NCBI GenBank assembly: GCA_003696125.1
Contig: RFHZ01000037.1
Coordinates: 1 to 8,356 of the forward strand
DNA: 8,356 nt
Source of the DNA: Nitrospinota bacterium
GTDB taxonomy: Bacteria > Tectomicrobia > Entotheonellia > J063
Reading direction: 5' to 3'
In this document: in pieces, positions 1-6,889 of the stretch
Layout: every line of letters begins with the position of its first letter
How positions within the stretch are numbered: position 1 is the stretch's first letter
Program-made: the position numbers and the translations under genes
The notes under the pieces: model-generated
What the model was told of the DNA's origin: nothing
Seen by the model: the letters and a program-made list of their open reading frames with translations, nothing else
Databases searched by the model: none

Positions 1-106
1 GTGGGGGAGTGGCCTTTTGAGGAGCAACAGGAGAGGGAGCCGGGGGAGATGGTGGAGCGGCCTTTTGAGGAGCAACGGGAGAGGGAGCGGGGGGAGATGG
101 CGGCGG
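1..106 (-). repeat. 48-bp tandem repeat in pilQ encoding a 16-residue Pro/Ala unit
   Basis: Two adjacent 48-bp units, 11-58 and 59-106, differ at only a handful of bases. Bases 1-10 match the end of another unit in the same phase, so the array continues beyond the window. On the minus strand, in the pilQ frame, the unit reads KAAPPSPPAPSPVAPQ with slight variation. It follows the second AMIN-type domain and should form an extended, flexible periplasmic linker. The period is a multiple of three, so gain or loss of units would change linker length without breaking the frame. Confidence 0.85.
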
Positions 107-1201
107 GGTCACCTGCTCAGCCAGGGGAGGAGCACTGACCGGAGAAGGAGCGGTGTAAAAGTGGAGGACGAGCTGGTTCTGCTCCCGGTAGACCTTATAG
201 CCGGCTGTTGGGGGCAGGACAAAGACGAGGAGCGGTTCCTCTTCCTCTTTGATCACGATCCGTTCTAAAAAGGGGCTCTGAACCGGTACCTCCTGGGCGG
301 CGAGTCGATTAACCATCTGGGGGAGGCTGAGGAGCACCTGGGGCGGTTGGTCCTGCTTGATCACGTTGTAGGCCCCGATCTTCCCGTCGGCAAAGAGCCG
401 GACCCGGGTAAGTTCTGGTTCTTTTTTTACCCGCAATCCCTCTAAGGTGCGGGCCTTTCTCTCGGCAGGAGGGGGAAAGGTCCCCAGGCTCAGGGTAGAG
501 GGGGGAGGAGCAGGTGGGACAGGAACCTGCGGAGAGGTCCCGGCCACCAGACCCGGCTCCTGCACCGGAGCGGCCTCGGGAGAGGGCCCGGGTTCCGGTA
601 CAGGGGGGTGGGGAAGGGGTGGTGCAGGCTGCTCTGCTGGACGCACTTCCTGCACGGGTTTTTCCGGTTTTGGTTCCTCTGTTGGCTTCACCGGTGGAGC
701 CGCAGGGGATACAGGAGGGAGAGGCTGACGGGGAGGGACACGGGGAGAAGGGGCACGGGCCATAGTCAAGGGACTGAACGTTACCGTCACCTTTCCCGCC
801 TGTTGGGTGATCTTATGCGGGGTATCCTGGCGGAGATCGATCTCCACCCGGGCGATCCTCTCCCGCCTGAGAAAACGGGGGTGTATGGCATGAATCGCTC
901 CCTGCTGCAGGGTGATGTCCTGGACGGTGGGGGCAAAAGCGGCATCGACAAAGTCGATGACCAGTCGCAACGGATCAGAGAGTCGAAAGGCGGTATACTT
1001 TAACGGACTGCTCGCCTGGATGGTGACGACATGGGCGTCCGCCGTCAGAGTACTGGCAATCTCCGTGATTACCGCCTCGTGAGGAGGAAGGGGAGACCCC
1101 TTGGCTGCCGGGGCAGGTCCTCCCGGGGAAGCACAGCCTCCTATCCAGGCCAAACAGGTGATCCAGAGAACAAAAGCCAGCGCCGCTTGAGGCCTCCTCA
1201 T
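1..1201 (-). CDS. pilQ: Type IV pilus secretin PilQ, N-terminal part (runs off left edge)
   Basis: The reverse strand is open from an ATG at 1201 to the window edge: 400 codons with no stop. By context this is PilQ, the outer-membrane secretin through which the pilus passes. Residues 1-23 form a short basic start, a hydrophobic segment and a lipobox (IGGC, Cys23), so the protein is predicted to be a lipoprotein. Residues about 45-143 resemble an AMIN domain (note RLVIDFVDA at 80-88), the module that binds peptidoglycan in PilQ. Residues about 147-245 are a Pro/Glu-rich linker. Residues about 252-350 look like a second AMIN-type domain. From about 351 a Pro/Ala-rich repeat begins. The secretin core, which would confirm the call, lies outside the window. 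Start: the ATG is 2 bases past the pilP stop, and GAGG inside the end of pilP (1212-1209) serves as ribosome site. Last gene of pilMNOPQ here. Alternative: another AMIN-domain envelope protein, less likely given the gene order. Confidence 0.88.
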   Translation of the reverse strand, partial: MRRPQAALAFVLWITCLAWIGGCASPGGPAPAAKGSPLPPHEAVITEIASTLTADAHVVTIQASSPLKYTAFRLSDPLRLVIDFVDAAFAPTVQDITLQQGAIHAIHPRFLRRERIARVEIDLRQDTPHKITQQAGKVTVTFSPLTMARAPSPRVPPRQPLPPVSPAAPPVKPTEEPKPEKPVQEVRPAEQPAPPLPHPPVPEPGPSPEAAPVQEPGLVAGTSPQVPVPPAPPPSTLSLGTFPPPAERKARTLEGLRVKKEPELTRVRLFADGKIGAYNVIKQDQPPQVLLSLPQMVNRLAAQEVPVQSPFLERIVIKEEEEPLLVFVLPPTAGYKVYREQNQLVLHFYTAPSPVSAPPLAEQVTPPPSPPAPSPVAPQKAAPPSPPAPSPVAPQKATPP

Positions 1202-1203
1202 GC

Positions 1204-1761
1204 CTATCCCTCTTCTTTCCGCAATGCCATCACCACCGTTTCCCTGACCAGCTTTCCCCTCCTGTCTTTAGAGATCACCTCGATGACCACCCCATCCGGT
1301 GTGATCTGGAGCACACGGCTGCGCCCTTTCCCGATAGGGGTGTTCTCGGTCACCGTATAACCTCGCCCATCAGGGGTGCGGATCATGGCCCGCTTTCCCA
1401 ACTCTCCCCAGATGATACCGACCAGGGTAAGGGAAGAGAGATCGTACTCCTGCAGGGGCGAGACGATCTTGATCTCCTCTTCTTTCTTTTCTACTACCAC
1501 CTTTTTCGGTTCGATTAACGGTTTGAACGGGTCCCGTCGGCCGGCCGGGTCATAGGTATACGCCTCCCTCCTCTCTCCGGCTTCCCTCCCTTCTTGGGCT
1601 TTGGTCTTTGCCACGCGCGGCTTACGGGGGAGAGGGGGAGGAGGTTGCACCGAGGCCTCCTGGGAAGTGGTGTTACACCCGATAAGGAAAAAGGCCAATA
1701 ACACTCCGGTCAGGAACAGCCTGCCCAGATTCTGTCCTCTACCCATATCCACGGCACTCAC
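1204..1761 (-). CDS. pilP: Type IV pilus assembly lipoprotein PilP
   Basis: A 185-residue protein, the usual size for PilP, which joins the PilN/PilO inner-membrane heterodimer to the secretin PilQ in the periplasm. A hydrophobic signal segment ends in a lipobox (LIGC, Cys29), predicting a lipoprotein. Residues 37-68 are a Pro- and charge-rich linker. The motif DPAGRRDPFKPLI (71-83) is the typical PilP segment preceding the folded domain. LQEYDLSSLTLVGIIWG (103-119) opens the C-terminal beta domain, which runs to about 180. The annotated start is a GTG whose last two bases belong to the pilO stop (GTGA overlap), preceded by AAGAGAAGA. An in-frame ATG at 1746 would give a five-residue shorter signal peptide and is a fair alternative. 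The gene stops 2 bases before pilQ. Confidence 0.93.
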   Translation of the reverse strand: MSAVDMGRGQNLGRLFLTGVLLAFFLIGCNTTSQEASVQPPPPLPRKPRVAKTKAQEGREAGERREAYTYDPAGRRDPFKPLIEPKKVVVEKKEEEIKIVSPLQEYDLSSLTLVGIIWGELGKRAMIRTPDGRGYTVTENTPIGKGRSRVLQITPDGVVIEVISKDRRGKLVRETVVMALRKEEG

Positions 1762-2369
1762 CGTCTTCTCTTCTTCGCTTTCTGTTGTTCACGTAGCTCT
1801 CGTGGATCCAGGAAACGAAAGGTTACCACCGTTCCTCGCGTCCTCACGCGAACTTCGCCACCGCTGACCGTCGGTTCTCCCATGAGGAAATTGGTGACGT
1901 TGACAATACGAGGCAGCTTGCCGATAGCGTCGAAGAAACGGGCCACATTGTGAAACGATCCCTGTACCTCTAAAGAGACCGGGACCTCAGCATAAAAATC
2001 GCGCTTCACTTCGGGTTCGGGACGGAAGAGGTTAAATTCTAATCCCATCTGCATCCCCAATTTGGAGATTTGGGTGAGGAGTTCTGGAATCTCTCGCCTC
2101 TCGGGGAGCAAGATCTTCACCGACTCAAATCTCTGGTCGAGGGCAGCGACACGGGAGCGAAATTCGTCCAGGGTATTGGCGATCTTCTGGTGTTCATCCC
2201 TGATGCGTTGCATCTCGGCGATTTCGCGTTGCAGCGTCCGTATCCTCTGGCTCTTCCCCTGGTACACAAAGTAGTAGTACCCGGCCAGGATGGTCACGAT
2301 CACCAGGCCCACAAGTAGCCAGCGCTGGTACCCCGGTAACTGATCAATCCGGTTAATCAGTTCGTCCAC
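1758..2369 (-). CDS. pilO: Type IV pilus inner-membrane protein PilO
   Basis: A 203-residue bitopic membrane protein that pairs with PilN to form the alignment subcomplex between the cytoplasmic motor platform and PilP/PilQ. It has a short cytoplasmic head, one membrane segment at about 17-36 (WLLVGLVIVTILAGYYYFVY), a charged coiled-coil region at about 39-85, and a periplasmic ferredoxin-like domain at about 95-187. The segment LLPERREIPELLTQIS (87-102) is highly characteristic of PilO. The C-terminus is a very basic tail (KAKKRRR). The start is GTG; AAGGAG at the end of pilN and AAGGTG just after it give the ribosome site. It begins 8 bases after the pilN stop and ends overlapping the pilP start, so expression is probably coupled to both neighbours. 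Confidence 0.94.
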   Translation of the reverse strand: MDELINRIDQLPGYQRWLLVGLVIVTILAGYYYFVYQGKSQRIRTLQREIAEMQRIRDEHQKIANTLDEFRSRVAALDQRFESVKILLPERREIPELLTQISKLGMQMGLEFNLFRPEPEVKRDFYAEVPVSLEVQGSFHNVARFFDAIGKLPRIVNVTNFLMGEPTVSGGEVRVRTRGTVVTFRFLDPRELREQQKAKKRRR

Positions 2370-2377
2370 GATACACC

Positions 2378-2944
2378 TTACTCCTTTGCCGCCACCCGGG
2401 CTTGCGGACGGCTAATCCCCTGCGCTTTTAGGGAAAAGGCCTTCACTTTGGTGTCCTGTATGATCCGCTGTTCGAGCTGGATCAACTCCACATTGCGGAA
2501 GTAGTCTGATCGCTCCAGCCTTTTCATATACTCGGCGATGCTGATGTTATCAAAGGCATTCCCCTGGATGACGAAGCCCTTGTTCTTCTCGATTCTCGTC
2601 AACCAGATCTGGTCAGGGAGGTTGCGACTCAACTCATCCAGGAAATGAACCGGGCCCTGTTGGTGGGCCTGCAACTGGGCGATGACATCGAGTTTGGTCT
2701 GCAGGATCTTCTGTTTCCTCTTGAAGGCGTTGACCTCCTCTACGATCTTCTTCAACCGGTCCAGGTCTGCCTGCAACCGGCTTTTTTCCTGCTCTAGGCG
2801 AGCAATCTCCCGGTTGGTCTGGACCCAGCTCCCGACGACAACGGCTACCGCGCAGAGCACCAGGAAGAGGGAGATGATCAACTGTTGCTGTAATTTCGCC
2901 CGTCTTTTATATTCCCGTATCGGTAAGAGGTTGATCCGGATCAT
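2378..2944 (-). CDS. pilN: Type IV pilus inner-membrane protein PilN
   Basis: A 188-residue single-pass membrane protein. The N-terminus IRINLLPIR (2-10) carries the conserved INLLP motif that docks into PilM in characterised systems. A basic stretch (11-17) precedes one membrane helix at about 21-40. A strongly charged coiled coil covers about 44-95, then a periplasmic domain spans about 98-175, with LPDQIWLTRIE (109-119) as the recognisable PilN segment. It partners PilO. The ATG overlaps the pilM stop as ATGA (2944-2941), a standard sign of translational coupling and of fixed stoichiometry with PilM. Confidence 0.94.
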   Translation of the reverse strand: MIRINLLPIREYKRRAKLQQQLIISLFLVLCAVAVVVGSWVQTNREIARLEQEKSRLQADLDRLKKIVEEVNAFKRKQKILQTKLDVIAQLQAHQQGPVHFLDELSRNLPDQIWLTRIEKNKGFVIQGNAFDNISIAEYMKRLERSDYFRNVELIQLEQRIIQDTKVKAFSLKAQGISRPQARVAAKE

Positions 2945-4002
2945 CGGTCATCCACCCTCCGCAGGGCCAGTCCCACGCCGACTGCTGCCAGGGGAGCGAT
3001 AGAGTGGAGGTAGAGGGGGTCAAAGACCTTCTCGTCTACCCGGAGGTTCTTAAAGGGATTGACTATCTCGGTGGGGATGTCGAGTTTGGAGGAGAGATAT
3101 CTATCAATCCCACGGATTCTGGCACATCCTCCACTCAGGTAGATCTTATCGATGGAGATATCCCCGCTGGTGGCGCGGAAGAACTCGAACGATCGCTGGA
3201 TTTCGGCGGCAATATCCTCGGTTACGCTCCGCAAAATGGGGAGGATTTCCTTAGGGGAGAAGCCGCCCACCTCTACGCCGAATTTCAAGGCTTCTGCCTG
3301 CTCGTACCCGATGTGGAGTTCCCGCTGGATCCTCTCCGTATAGCGGTTGCCGCCGGGGGAACTATCCCGTTGAAAGCTGGTCACGCCGTGGACCAGGATG
3401 TTGATGTTGATCAGGCTGGCTCCGATGTTGATGAGGGCAACCACCTTATCCAGCTCTTCCGGATAATTCAGCTCAAAGCTATTCTCCAGGGCAAAGACAT
3501 CTACATCCACCACCACAGGGGTGAACCCGGCTTCGACGAGGAGCCCGGTATAGTCGTCAATCTTCTCCTTCTTTACCGCCACCAGCAGGACATCCATCTG
3601 GCTTTCTCCCTCCCGGTCGCCGTTACCTAAGATCTGGAAATCGATGTTCACCTCTTCTACATCGAAGGGGATGTACTGCTGGGCTTCCCATTGAATCGAC
3701 TCGGCCAGTTCTTCTTCACTCATGCGGGGGAGCTGGATCTTCTTGATGATGACGGCATGACCGGAGAGGGCGGTCACCACCTCTTTGGTTTTGACCTGTT
3801 CCATTTCCCCCAGCCGTCGAATCGCCTCGGCCACACTCCCGGCATCCATGATGGTGCCATCGACGATGGCTTCTGGGGCCAGGGGGATCATGCCGAAGTG
3901 GGTGAGCTGGTAGCCTCGCCCACTCTCTTTGAGCTGGGTCAGTTTCACGGCATAGGAGCCGATATCGATGGCGACGAGCTGTTTGGGGCGTTTGAAAAAC
4001 AT
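2941..4002 (-). CDS. pilM: Type IV pilus assembly protein PilM (actin-like ATPase fold)
   Basis: A 353-residue cytoplasmic protein of normal PilM length with an FtsA/actin-like fold that binds nucleotide and the PilN N-terminus. Visible motifs are the phosphate-1 loop AIDIGSYAVK (11-20), the PilM-specific block around QWEAQQYIPFDVEEV (104-118), the phosphate-2 loop LINIGAS (190-196), RDSSPGGNRYT (212-222), and the adenosine motif LSGGCARIRGI (289-299). The second loop has Asn (INIGA) where other actin-fold proteins often have Asp. The start is firmly supported: GGAGGAAAGGAG (4020-4009 on the minus strand) ends 6 bases before the ATG. It is the first gene of the pilMNOPQ operon, about 93 bases downstream of the inferred transcription start. 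Confidence 0.96.
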   Translation of the reverse strand: MFFKRPKQLVAIDIGSYAVKLTQLKESGRGYQLTHFGMIPLAPEAIVDGTIMDAGSVAEAIRRLGEMEQVKTKEVVTALSGHAVIIKKIQLPRMSEEELAESIQWEAQQYIPFDVEEVNIDFQILGNGDREGESQMDVLLVAVKKEKIDDYTGLLVEAGFTPVVVDVDVFALENSFELNYPEELDKVVALINIGASLININILVHGVTSFQRDSSPGGNRYTERIQRELHIGYEQAEALKFGVEVGGFSPKEILPILRSVTEDIAAEIQRSFEFFRATSGDISIDKIYLSGGCARIRGIDRYLSSKLDIPTEIVNPFKNLRVDEKVFDPLYLHSIAPLAAVGVGLALRRVDDR

Positions 4003-4102
4003 CCCGCTCTCCTTTCCTCCTCTCCCTGAGGTCGTGCGGGCGTAGAGAGGAGTGCTGGCCTTCTAGGGTGGTAGGGGGAAATTGTACCTAGACTCCCGTC
4101 TT

Positions 4103-4130
4103 ACTCTACCACATTTCCCTGCCGTGTCAA
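4103..4130 (-). promoter_or_regulatory. Sigma70-type promoter for pilMNOPQ
   Basis: On the minus strand, TTGACA (4130-4125, perfect consensus) is followed after 16 bp by TAGAGT (4108-4103, 4 of 6). The -10 hexamer is preceded by TGG, giving an extended -10 element. A run of seven A on the minus strand (4138-4132) lies just upstream of the -35 box and may act as an UP-like element. The transcription start would be near 4096, leaving a leader of about 93 bases before pilM. Promoter function is inferred from sequence only. Confidence 0.72.
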
Positions 4131-4161
4131 GCTTTTTTTCAGCCAGGGGGCATCCAAAATG

Positions 4162-4176
4162 GGTATAAATTATACC
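4162..4176. promoter_or_regulatory. Perfect 7-bp palindrome, possible operator
   Basis: GGTATAA-A-TTATACC is a perfect inverted repeat with one central base. It lies about 32 bp upstream of the pil -35 box and about 105 bp upstream of the plus-strand promoter candidate, a place where a dimeric regulator could act on either operon. A second copy of half of it (ATACCC, 4195-4200) lies nearby in inverted orientation relative to GGGTAT at 4161-4166. No regulator is encoded in the window, and a palindrome this short in A+T-rich DNA can be chance. Confidence 0.35.
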
Positions 4177-4208
4177 TATTCTATCCCACCTACCATACCC
4201 ATCATAAA

Positions 4209-4219
4209 GCATATTATGC
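4209..4219. repeat. Short perfect palindrome
   Basis: GCATA-T-TATGC is a perfect 5-bp inverted repeat with one central base, 32 bases to the right of the palindrome at 4162-4176. The centres are 45 bp apart, roughly four helical turns. It may be part of the same control site or may be chance. Confidence 0.25.
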
Positions 4220-4281
4220 AAAAAAATAGAGAAATGTCAAGTCCCAGAGCAGGAAAAGGTGACGACAAGGGAAATTCATCG

Positions 4282-4310
4282 TTGCATAAAAACGGGGAAT
4301 GGGGTATGAT
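4282..4310 (+). promoter_or_regulatory. Candidate sigma70 promoter for the transporter operon
   Basis: TATGAT (4305-4310) matches the -10 consensus at 5 of 6 positions. TTGCAT (4282-4287), 17 bp upstream, shares only TTG with the -35 consensus. Transcription would begin near 4317 and leave a leader of about 50 bases before the start codon at 4369. The weak -35 suggests an activator or simply modest strength. Other -10-like sequences occur in this A+T-rich stretch, so the assignment is tentative. Confidence 0.45.
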
Positions 4311-4355
4311 GGGAAACCTAAGCATACGGACGAAGCGACAACCATTCCCAGAAGA

Positions 4356-4362
4356 AAGGAGG
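4356..4362 (+). promoter_or_regulatory. Ribosome binding site that fixes the start of the solute-binding protein
   Basis: AAGGAGG, a near-perfect Shine-Dalgarno sequence, ends 6 bases before the ATG at 4369 and 9 before a second ATG at 4372. It sets the start here and not at the upstream in-frame ATG at 4159, which lacks such a site. The protein beginning here has a proper signal peptide at its N-terminus. Confidence 0.85.
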
Positions 4363-4368
4363 GACCAG

Positions 4369-5898
4369 ATGATGCCTCTTAAGAAACCCGGCCCCATCAT
4401 CGCTCTGATACTCTCCATAGTCCTGCTGATCGGCAGCGGGGTGAGTATGGCCTCTCATCGCAAAGACACGGTGATCATGGCCTTTGAAGGTCCCATGGAC
4501 TCTCTGGATGTCTATATGACCTCGCTACGCCAGGCGATCATCTTCGCCTACCATGTCTTCGATCGACTGGTCACCCGTAACCTCCAGACCTTCCGTCCCG
4601 AACCCTTCCTGGCCGAATCGTGGAAGATCATCAACGATACCACCTGGGAGTTCAAGCTCAAAAAAGGGGTCAAGTTCCATAACGGGGACCCTTTCACCGC
4701 CGAATCGGTCAAGTTCTCCATCGAGCGGGTCATCAAGCCGGAACAGAAATCCCCGCAGCGGACGAACTGGACCTGGGTAGACCATATCGAGGTGGTGGAT
4801 GATCACACGGTACGGTTCCACAGCAAGGCCCCCTATCCCCTGGTCCTGGAGCGGCTCACCCAGGGGTACCTCTACTCACCCAGGTACGTGAAGGAGAAAG
4901 GGGACGCCTATATCGCCGAACACCCGATGGGAACCGGTCCCTATAAGTTCGTCAGTTGGACCAAAGGAGAGCGGATCGTTCTCAAAGCCAACGAAGACTA
5001 CTGGGGAAAGGTCCCTGCCATCAAGAACCTGATCATCCGGATCATCCCGGAGAGTGCCACCCGTGTCGCAGAACTCCTGGCCGGCGGGGTAGATCTGATC
5101 CGCAACGTGGAACCGGACCAGATCCCGGTCATTGAAGCCTCTCCCAATGCCCGCATCTCCGCCACCAAGATTCTTCGCCTCGCCTTCCTGCAGATGGACG
5201 GCGATGGCCGGGCCGGGCCGACTCCTTTCCAGAACATCGATGTCCGGCGGGCCCTGAACTACGCTATCGACCGCGAGGCGATCGTGAAGCAGATTCTGCG
5301 GGGATACGGTGTGCCGGTCTATACCCCGGTCACCCCCCTCCACTTCGGCTATGACCCCACCATCGAGAACCCCTACTCCTACAACCCGCAAAAAGCCAAA
5401 GAACTGCTGGCCAAGGCGGGGTACAAAGACGGTATCGATGTCGACTACTACATCTACGGGGATCGACAGGTCAACGAGGCCATCGTCGGCTACCTGAAAA
5501 AGGTGGGGATCCGGGCCCACATCAAGTCGTATATCGAGAATCCTTCGGTCATGACCAAGCTGCGTCGAGCCGGGAAGATCAAAGACATCGGGAGCTTCAC
5601 CTGGGGCAGCTACTCCATCTTCGATGCCGATGCCATCCTTTACGACTGGTTCCATTCCACGGCTTCCAATACTTACAACACCGACCCGCAGATGGACAAA
5701 TGGCTGGATGAAGCCCGCAGCACCCTGGATGCGCAAAAGCGCAAAGAGCTCTACGGCAAACTGATCCGCTTCATCCTCGATAAAGCCTACTGGTTCCCCA
5801 TTTACGAGCGGTACGCCATCAATGGGGTCAATAGCGAACTCAACTACGAAACGGAAAGTGACGAGATCGTCCGGATTTACAATGCTTCCTGGAAATAA
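4369..5898 (+). CDS. ABC transporter substrate-binding protein, family 5 (Dpp/Opp type)
   Basis: A 509-residue exported protein that should capture a solute in the periplasm and hand it to the two permeases that follow. Residues 1-28 form a Sec signal peptide (basic MPLKKPG, hydrophobic core, likely cut after SMA); there is no lipobox, so it is probably soluble. The family-5 signature lies at about 82-121: AESWKII, then WEFKLKKGVKFHNGDPFTAE and FSIERV. Other typical segments are HPMGTGPYKFVSW (185-197), DVRRALNYAIDREAI (291-305), YNPQKAKELLAKAGY (338-352) and WFPIYE (475-480). The length fits the family. Members bind peptides, but also nickel, opines, sugars, heme or other small molecules, and the ligand cannot be read from this sequence. 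First gene of the operon; its stop is 12 bases before the first permease. The second ATG (4372) is an equally possible start. Confidence 0.93.
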   Translation: MMPLKKPGPIIALILSIVLLIGSGVSMASHRKDTVIMAFEGPMDSLDVYMTSLRQAIIFAYHVFDRLVTRNLQTFRPEPFLAESWKIINDTTWEFKLKKGVKFHNGDPFTAESVKFSIERVIKPEQKSPQRTNWTWVDHIEVVDDHTVRFHSKAPYPLVLERLTQGYLYSPRYVKEKGDAYIAEHPMGTGPYKFVSWTKGERIVLKANEDYWGKVPAIKNLIIRIIPESATRVAELLAGGVDLIRNVEPDQIPVIEASPNARISATKILRLAFLQMDGDGRAGPTPFQNIDVRRALNYAIDREAIVKQILRGYGVPVYTPVTPLHFGYDPTIENPYSYNPQKAKELLAKAGYKDGIDVDYYIYGDRQVNEAIVGYLKKVGIRAHIKSYIENPSVMTKLRRAGKIKDIGSFTWGSYSIFDADAILYDWFHSTASNTYNTDPQMDKWLDEARSTLDAQKRKELYGKLIRFILDKAYWFPIYERYAINGVNSELNYETESDEIVRIYNASWK

Positions 5899-5910
5899 CA
5901 GAGTCCGGGT

Positions 5911-6828
5911 ATGCGTACCTATATCCTAAGGCGGATGCTGCAGGCGGGGCTGGTCGGGTTGGCCGTCTCCTTCATTACCTTCATCTTTCTCCACCTGGCC
6001 ACCGACCCGGCCCTGCTCCTCCTTCCGCCGGAGGCTACCAAGGAAGACATCGCCGTCTTCCGCAAGGCCATGGGCTTGGATAAACCCCTGTACGTGCAGT
6101 ATCTCCAGTTCCTGCTGAACATCGCCCGGGGGGACCTGGGGACCTCCTATGTCATCAAGAAGCCGGCCGCTGCCCTGATCGCCGAGCGGATGCCGGCAAC
6201 CATCCAGCTGGCCGTCGCCGGCATGGCGGTCACCCTGGCTATCGGTATCCCCCTGGGGGTGATTTCGGCGGTCAAACGCTACTCCTGGATCGATAATGTG
6301 GCCACGATCGGCGGAGTGGTGGGGCAGGCCATGCCCCTCTTCTGGCTCGGGTTGATGCTGATCATCATCTTCGGGGTGAAGCTCCGCCTCCTCCCCATCT
6401 CGGGACGCGGCACCTGGCTCCATCTAGTCCTCCCTGCCGTCTCGCTCGGCTCCTACCTCGCTCCGGTGACCCTGCGTCTCACCCGATCCGGCATGCTCGA
6501 CGTATTGACCCAGGATTATATCCGTACCGCCCGGGCCAAAGGCCTGTCAGAGCGGATCGTTCTCTACAAACATGCCCTGAGGAATGCCGCCATCCCGGTG
6601 GTGACCATCATCGGGCTGCAGATGGGAGGATTGCTGAACGGAGCCATTGTCACAGAAACGGTCTTTGCCTGGCCCGGGGTGGCCAGCCTGACCATTCGCG
6701 CCATTCGCGTGGGAGACTATCCCCTGGTGCAGGCATCTGTCCTGATCTTTGCCTGGATCATTGTGCTGGCCAACCTGCTGGCCGATGTGGCTGTGGCCTA
6801 TATCGACCCTCGCATCCGTTATGACTGA
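5911..6828 (+). CDS. ABC transporter permease, DppB/OppB type
   Basis: A 305-residue inner-membrane permease of typical DppB length. An N-terminal membrane helix at about 9-29 is followed by a periplasmic loop holding GLDKPLYVQY (55-64) and GDLGTSY (74-80), both hallmarks of this subfamily. The binding-protein-dependent transport domain spans about 95-303, with further helices around 98-120, 130-156, 170-188, 228-248 and 274-298. The cytoplasmic EAA loop that contacts the ATPase is at about 203-231 (DYIRTARAKGLSERIVLYKH at 202-221). The end AYIDPRIRYD is also typical. It would form the translocation pore with the DppC-type partner. No good Shine-Dalgarno sequence precedes the ATG, and the gap from the binding-protein gene is only 12 bases, so it probably relies on translational coupling. 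Confidence 0.93.
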   Translation: MRTYILRRMLQAGLVGLAVSFITFIFLHLATDPALLLLPPEATKEDIAVFRKAMGLDKPLYVQYLQFLLNIARGDLGTSYVIKKPAAALIAERMPATIQLAVAGMAVTLAIGIPLGVISAVKRYSWIDNVATIGGVVGQAMPLFWLGLMLIIIFGVKLRLLPISGRGTWLHLVLPAVSLGSYLAPVTLRLTRSGMLDVLTQDYIRTARAKGLSERIVLYKHALRNAAIPVVTIIGLQMGGLLNGAIVTETVFAWPGVASLTIRAIRVGDYPLVQASVLIFAWIIVLANLLADVAVAYIDPRIRYD

Positions 6829-6889
6829 CGAGGCGCTGTCTCGTGTAGACGCTGCCCCCATTTAGATACCTGGCTGGAGGAAAGAGACG

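Larger units (their letters stand above)
4003..4368. other. Divergent intergenic region between pilM and the transporter operon
   Basis: This stretch of about 366 bases separates the two divergent blocks. The part nearest pilM holds the pilM ribosome site and untranslated leader. The centre (about 4125-4260) is visibly richer in A+T than either flank and carries a minus-strand promoter and two small perfect palindromes. The right part holds a plus-strand promoter candidate and the ribosome site of the solute-binding protein. The frame of the binding protein stays open back to an ATG at 4159, but that upstream stretch looks non-coding: its product has no family resemblance and it would put a long hydrophilic extension ahead of the signal peptide. 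I see no RNA gene here. Confidence 0.8.

Noticed and set aside
17-1360. Several plus-strand open frames across the pilQ and pilP region, rich in Gly, Arg and Trp
   Set aside because: They are antisense shadows of pilQ and pilP. Their composition is what the complement of Pro-rich codons gives, they overlap one another in several frames, and none shows a recognisable domain.
3004-3630. A 208-codon plus-strand frame inside pilM
   Set aside because: It lies wholly antisense to pilM, whose actin-fold motifs are clear, and shows no family resemblance of its own.
4125-4140. Plus-strand T-run after AAGC as a possible terminator
   Set aside because: No hairpin precedes it and no plus-strand gene ends upstream. 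The same bases read on the minus strand form the A-tract and -35 box of the pil promoter.
4159-4368. A 70-residue N-terminal extension of the solute-binding protein from the ATG at 4159
   Set aside because: No ribosome site precedes that ATG, the extension would bury the signal peptide, and AAGGAGG sits correctly before the ATG at 4369.
4876-5736. A 286-codon minus-strand frame inside the solute-binding protein gene
   Set aside because: The length is explained by the G+C-rich codon use of the opposite strand. The sense strand encodes a well-conserved family-5 binding protein through the whole interval.
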